Positions 63,476 to 64,000 of a DNA stretch of 64,000 nucleotides are shown here, piece by piece. A program made the position numbers and the translations under genes. This DNA is from Ipomoea triloba (Eukaryota > Streptophyta > Magnoliopsida > Solanales > Convolvulaceae). The stretch is from the NCBI RefSeq assembly GCF_003576645.1, contig NC_044922.1, positions 15,279,839 through 15,343,838 of the forward strand, in the 5' to 3' direction. The first letter of the stretch is position 1. The number at the start of each line of letters is the position of its first letter. A model generated the notes under the pieces. It worked only from the letters and a program-made list of their open reading frames with translations, was not told the DNA's origin and searched no databases.

Positions 63476-63911
63476 AGTGAGTACTCTACTGCCTCTAAAC
63501 CTCTACGCGACTAATGTATTATTGCTCTAGTTGACTCATTTAATTTTGTTTAATTAATATTTTCTTTTTCTTTTATTATTGTTAATTGAAATGATTTTAT
63601 GATTTGATCTCTCAAAATGAAGTTATGATTTGGTTCTGAATATTGTTCTGATTGAATATGATTTGCTTATCGTTGATGGTTGATTTGTTGTGATTAATCG
63701 TAATTTTTTTTAACATATGATTAATGATAATCTTGTCGTTATTCTGTGCATAGGCTTTATTGTCTTATTGTGGTTGTTAAATGTTAAGTTTTAATTTTAG
63801 GTAAAAAAAATGTGAAAATGTTAAAATATATTATTATTATTATTATATTATTATTATTATTAGTATTACTAGTATTTTCGCAAATGCGTTGCACGGAATA
63901 AATTTGTTATA

Positions 63912-64000
63912 CTCCCTCTGTCCCATTTTACCTGTCCTATTAACTATCCATTGGTCAAATCAATTCTTCCTTCTTTGCTTATTTTCTTTAGTAATTTTTT
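63912..64000 (+). mobile_element. Stowaway-like MITE start (cut by window end)
   Basis: Repeat of the 62751 element: TA, then CTCCCTCTGTCCC, running off the window. Confidence 0.65.

Larger units (their letters stand above)
61900..64000 (+). repeat. Serial copies of one flanking segment joined by Ns
   Basis: The segment 'ccaccagtcctgctccgtga...' occurs at 61900-62161, partly at 62163-62269, again at 62271-62863, and from 63476 to the window end (offset 1161 between the last two). Boundaries are single Ns at 62162 and 62270 and the 612-N gap 62864-63475. The copies are nearly identical, so they are probably one locus repeated by the assembly. Confidence 0.85.

Overview
This window is nuclear DNA from a flowering plant, most likely a core eudicot. 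The support is spliced genes, a P-class PPR gene closely resembling Arabidopsis At1g05670, a Sirevirus-type Copia retrotransposon, a plant-type Helitron with RPA genes, and dense MITE, SINE-like and LINE debris in AT-rich DNA. I cannot name the species. The assembly has N gaps at 1683-2477, 26862-26886, 29065-29987, 54971-55398, 56197-56538 and 62864-63475, single Ns at 44819, 62162 and 62270, and near-identical copies on both sides of several of them. Some duplications here are therefore probably assembly products.

Layout. 1-11.3 kb is repeats: an AT-rich ~105-bp monomer array with five-monomer higher-order structure, elements bounded by (TA)n tracts, a decayed LINE ORF1, an 89-bp minisatellite and a reverse-strand Gypsy gag-protease fragment. 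11.3-21.05 kb is a young Sirevirus-type Copia element (LTRs 11753-12686 and 20112-21045) with PBS, gag-pol broken by one stop and one 1-nt frameshift, an intact env-like ORF and several GGGGGAG polypurine motifs. A 452-bp internal-type segment lies outside its left LTR, as expected from a truncated tandem copy. 21-33.6 kb holds MITEs, foldback elements, a duplicated ~1.8-2.0-kb block with a 90/89-bp dimeric minisatellite, and a LINE RNase H remnant.

33.7-38.6 kb is the host gene island, on the reverse strand: an intact 752-codon PPR gene (36295-38553) and, just downstream of it, the decayed 3' half of a GALT-type beta-1,3-galactosyltransferase gene (33706-35671).

40862-61205 reads as one reverse-strand Helitron. 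It has a 5'-TC terminus (61205), a 3' hairpin followed by CTAG (40862), and insertion between A and T. It carries a two-exon Rep-helicase gene with intact HUH, two-tyrosine and helicase motifs, one complete four-exon RPA1-like gene, and a second RPA1-like gene cut off at its last exon. In the opposite orientation it carries a complete three-exon RWP-RK (RKD-like) transcription factor gene and a truncated second one. The truncated RPA and RKD-like genes meet tail to tail near 48.11 kb. With the apparent assembly duplications removed, the element would be about 13 kb. It is the most interesting object in the window: a potentially autonomous Helitron that seems to carry a spliced developmental-type transcription factor gene.

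61.2-64 kb holds a GC-richer leader-like stretch, repeated fragments joined by Ns, a second Helitron-like 3' terminus and a Stowaway-like MITE end.
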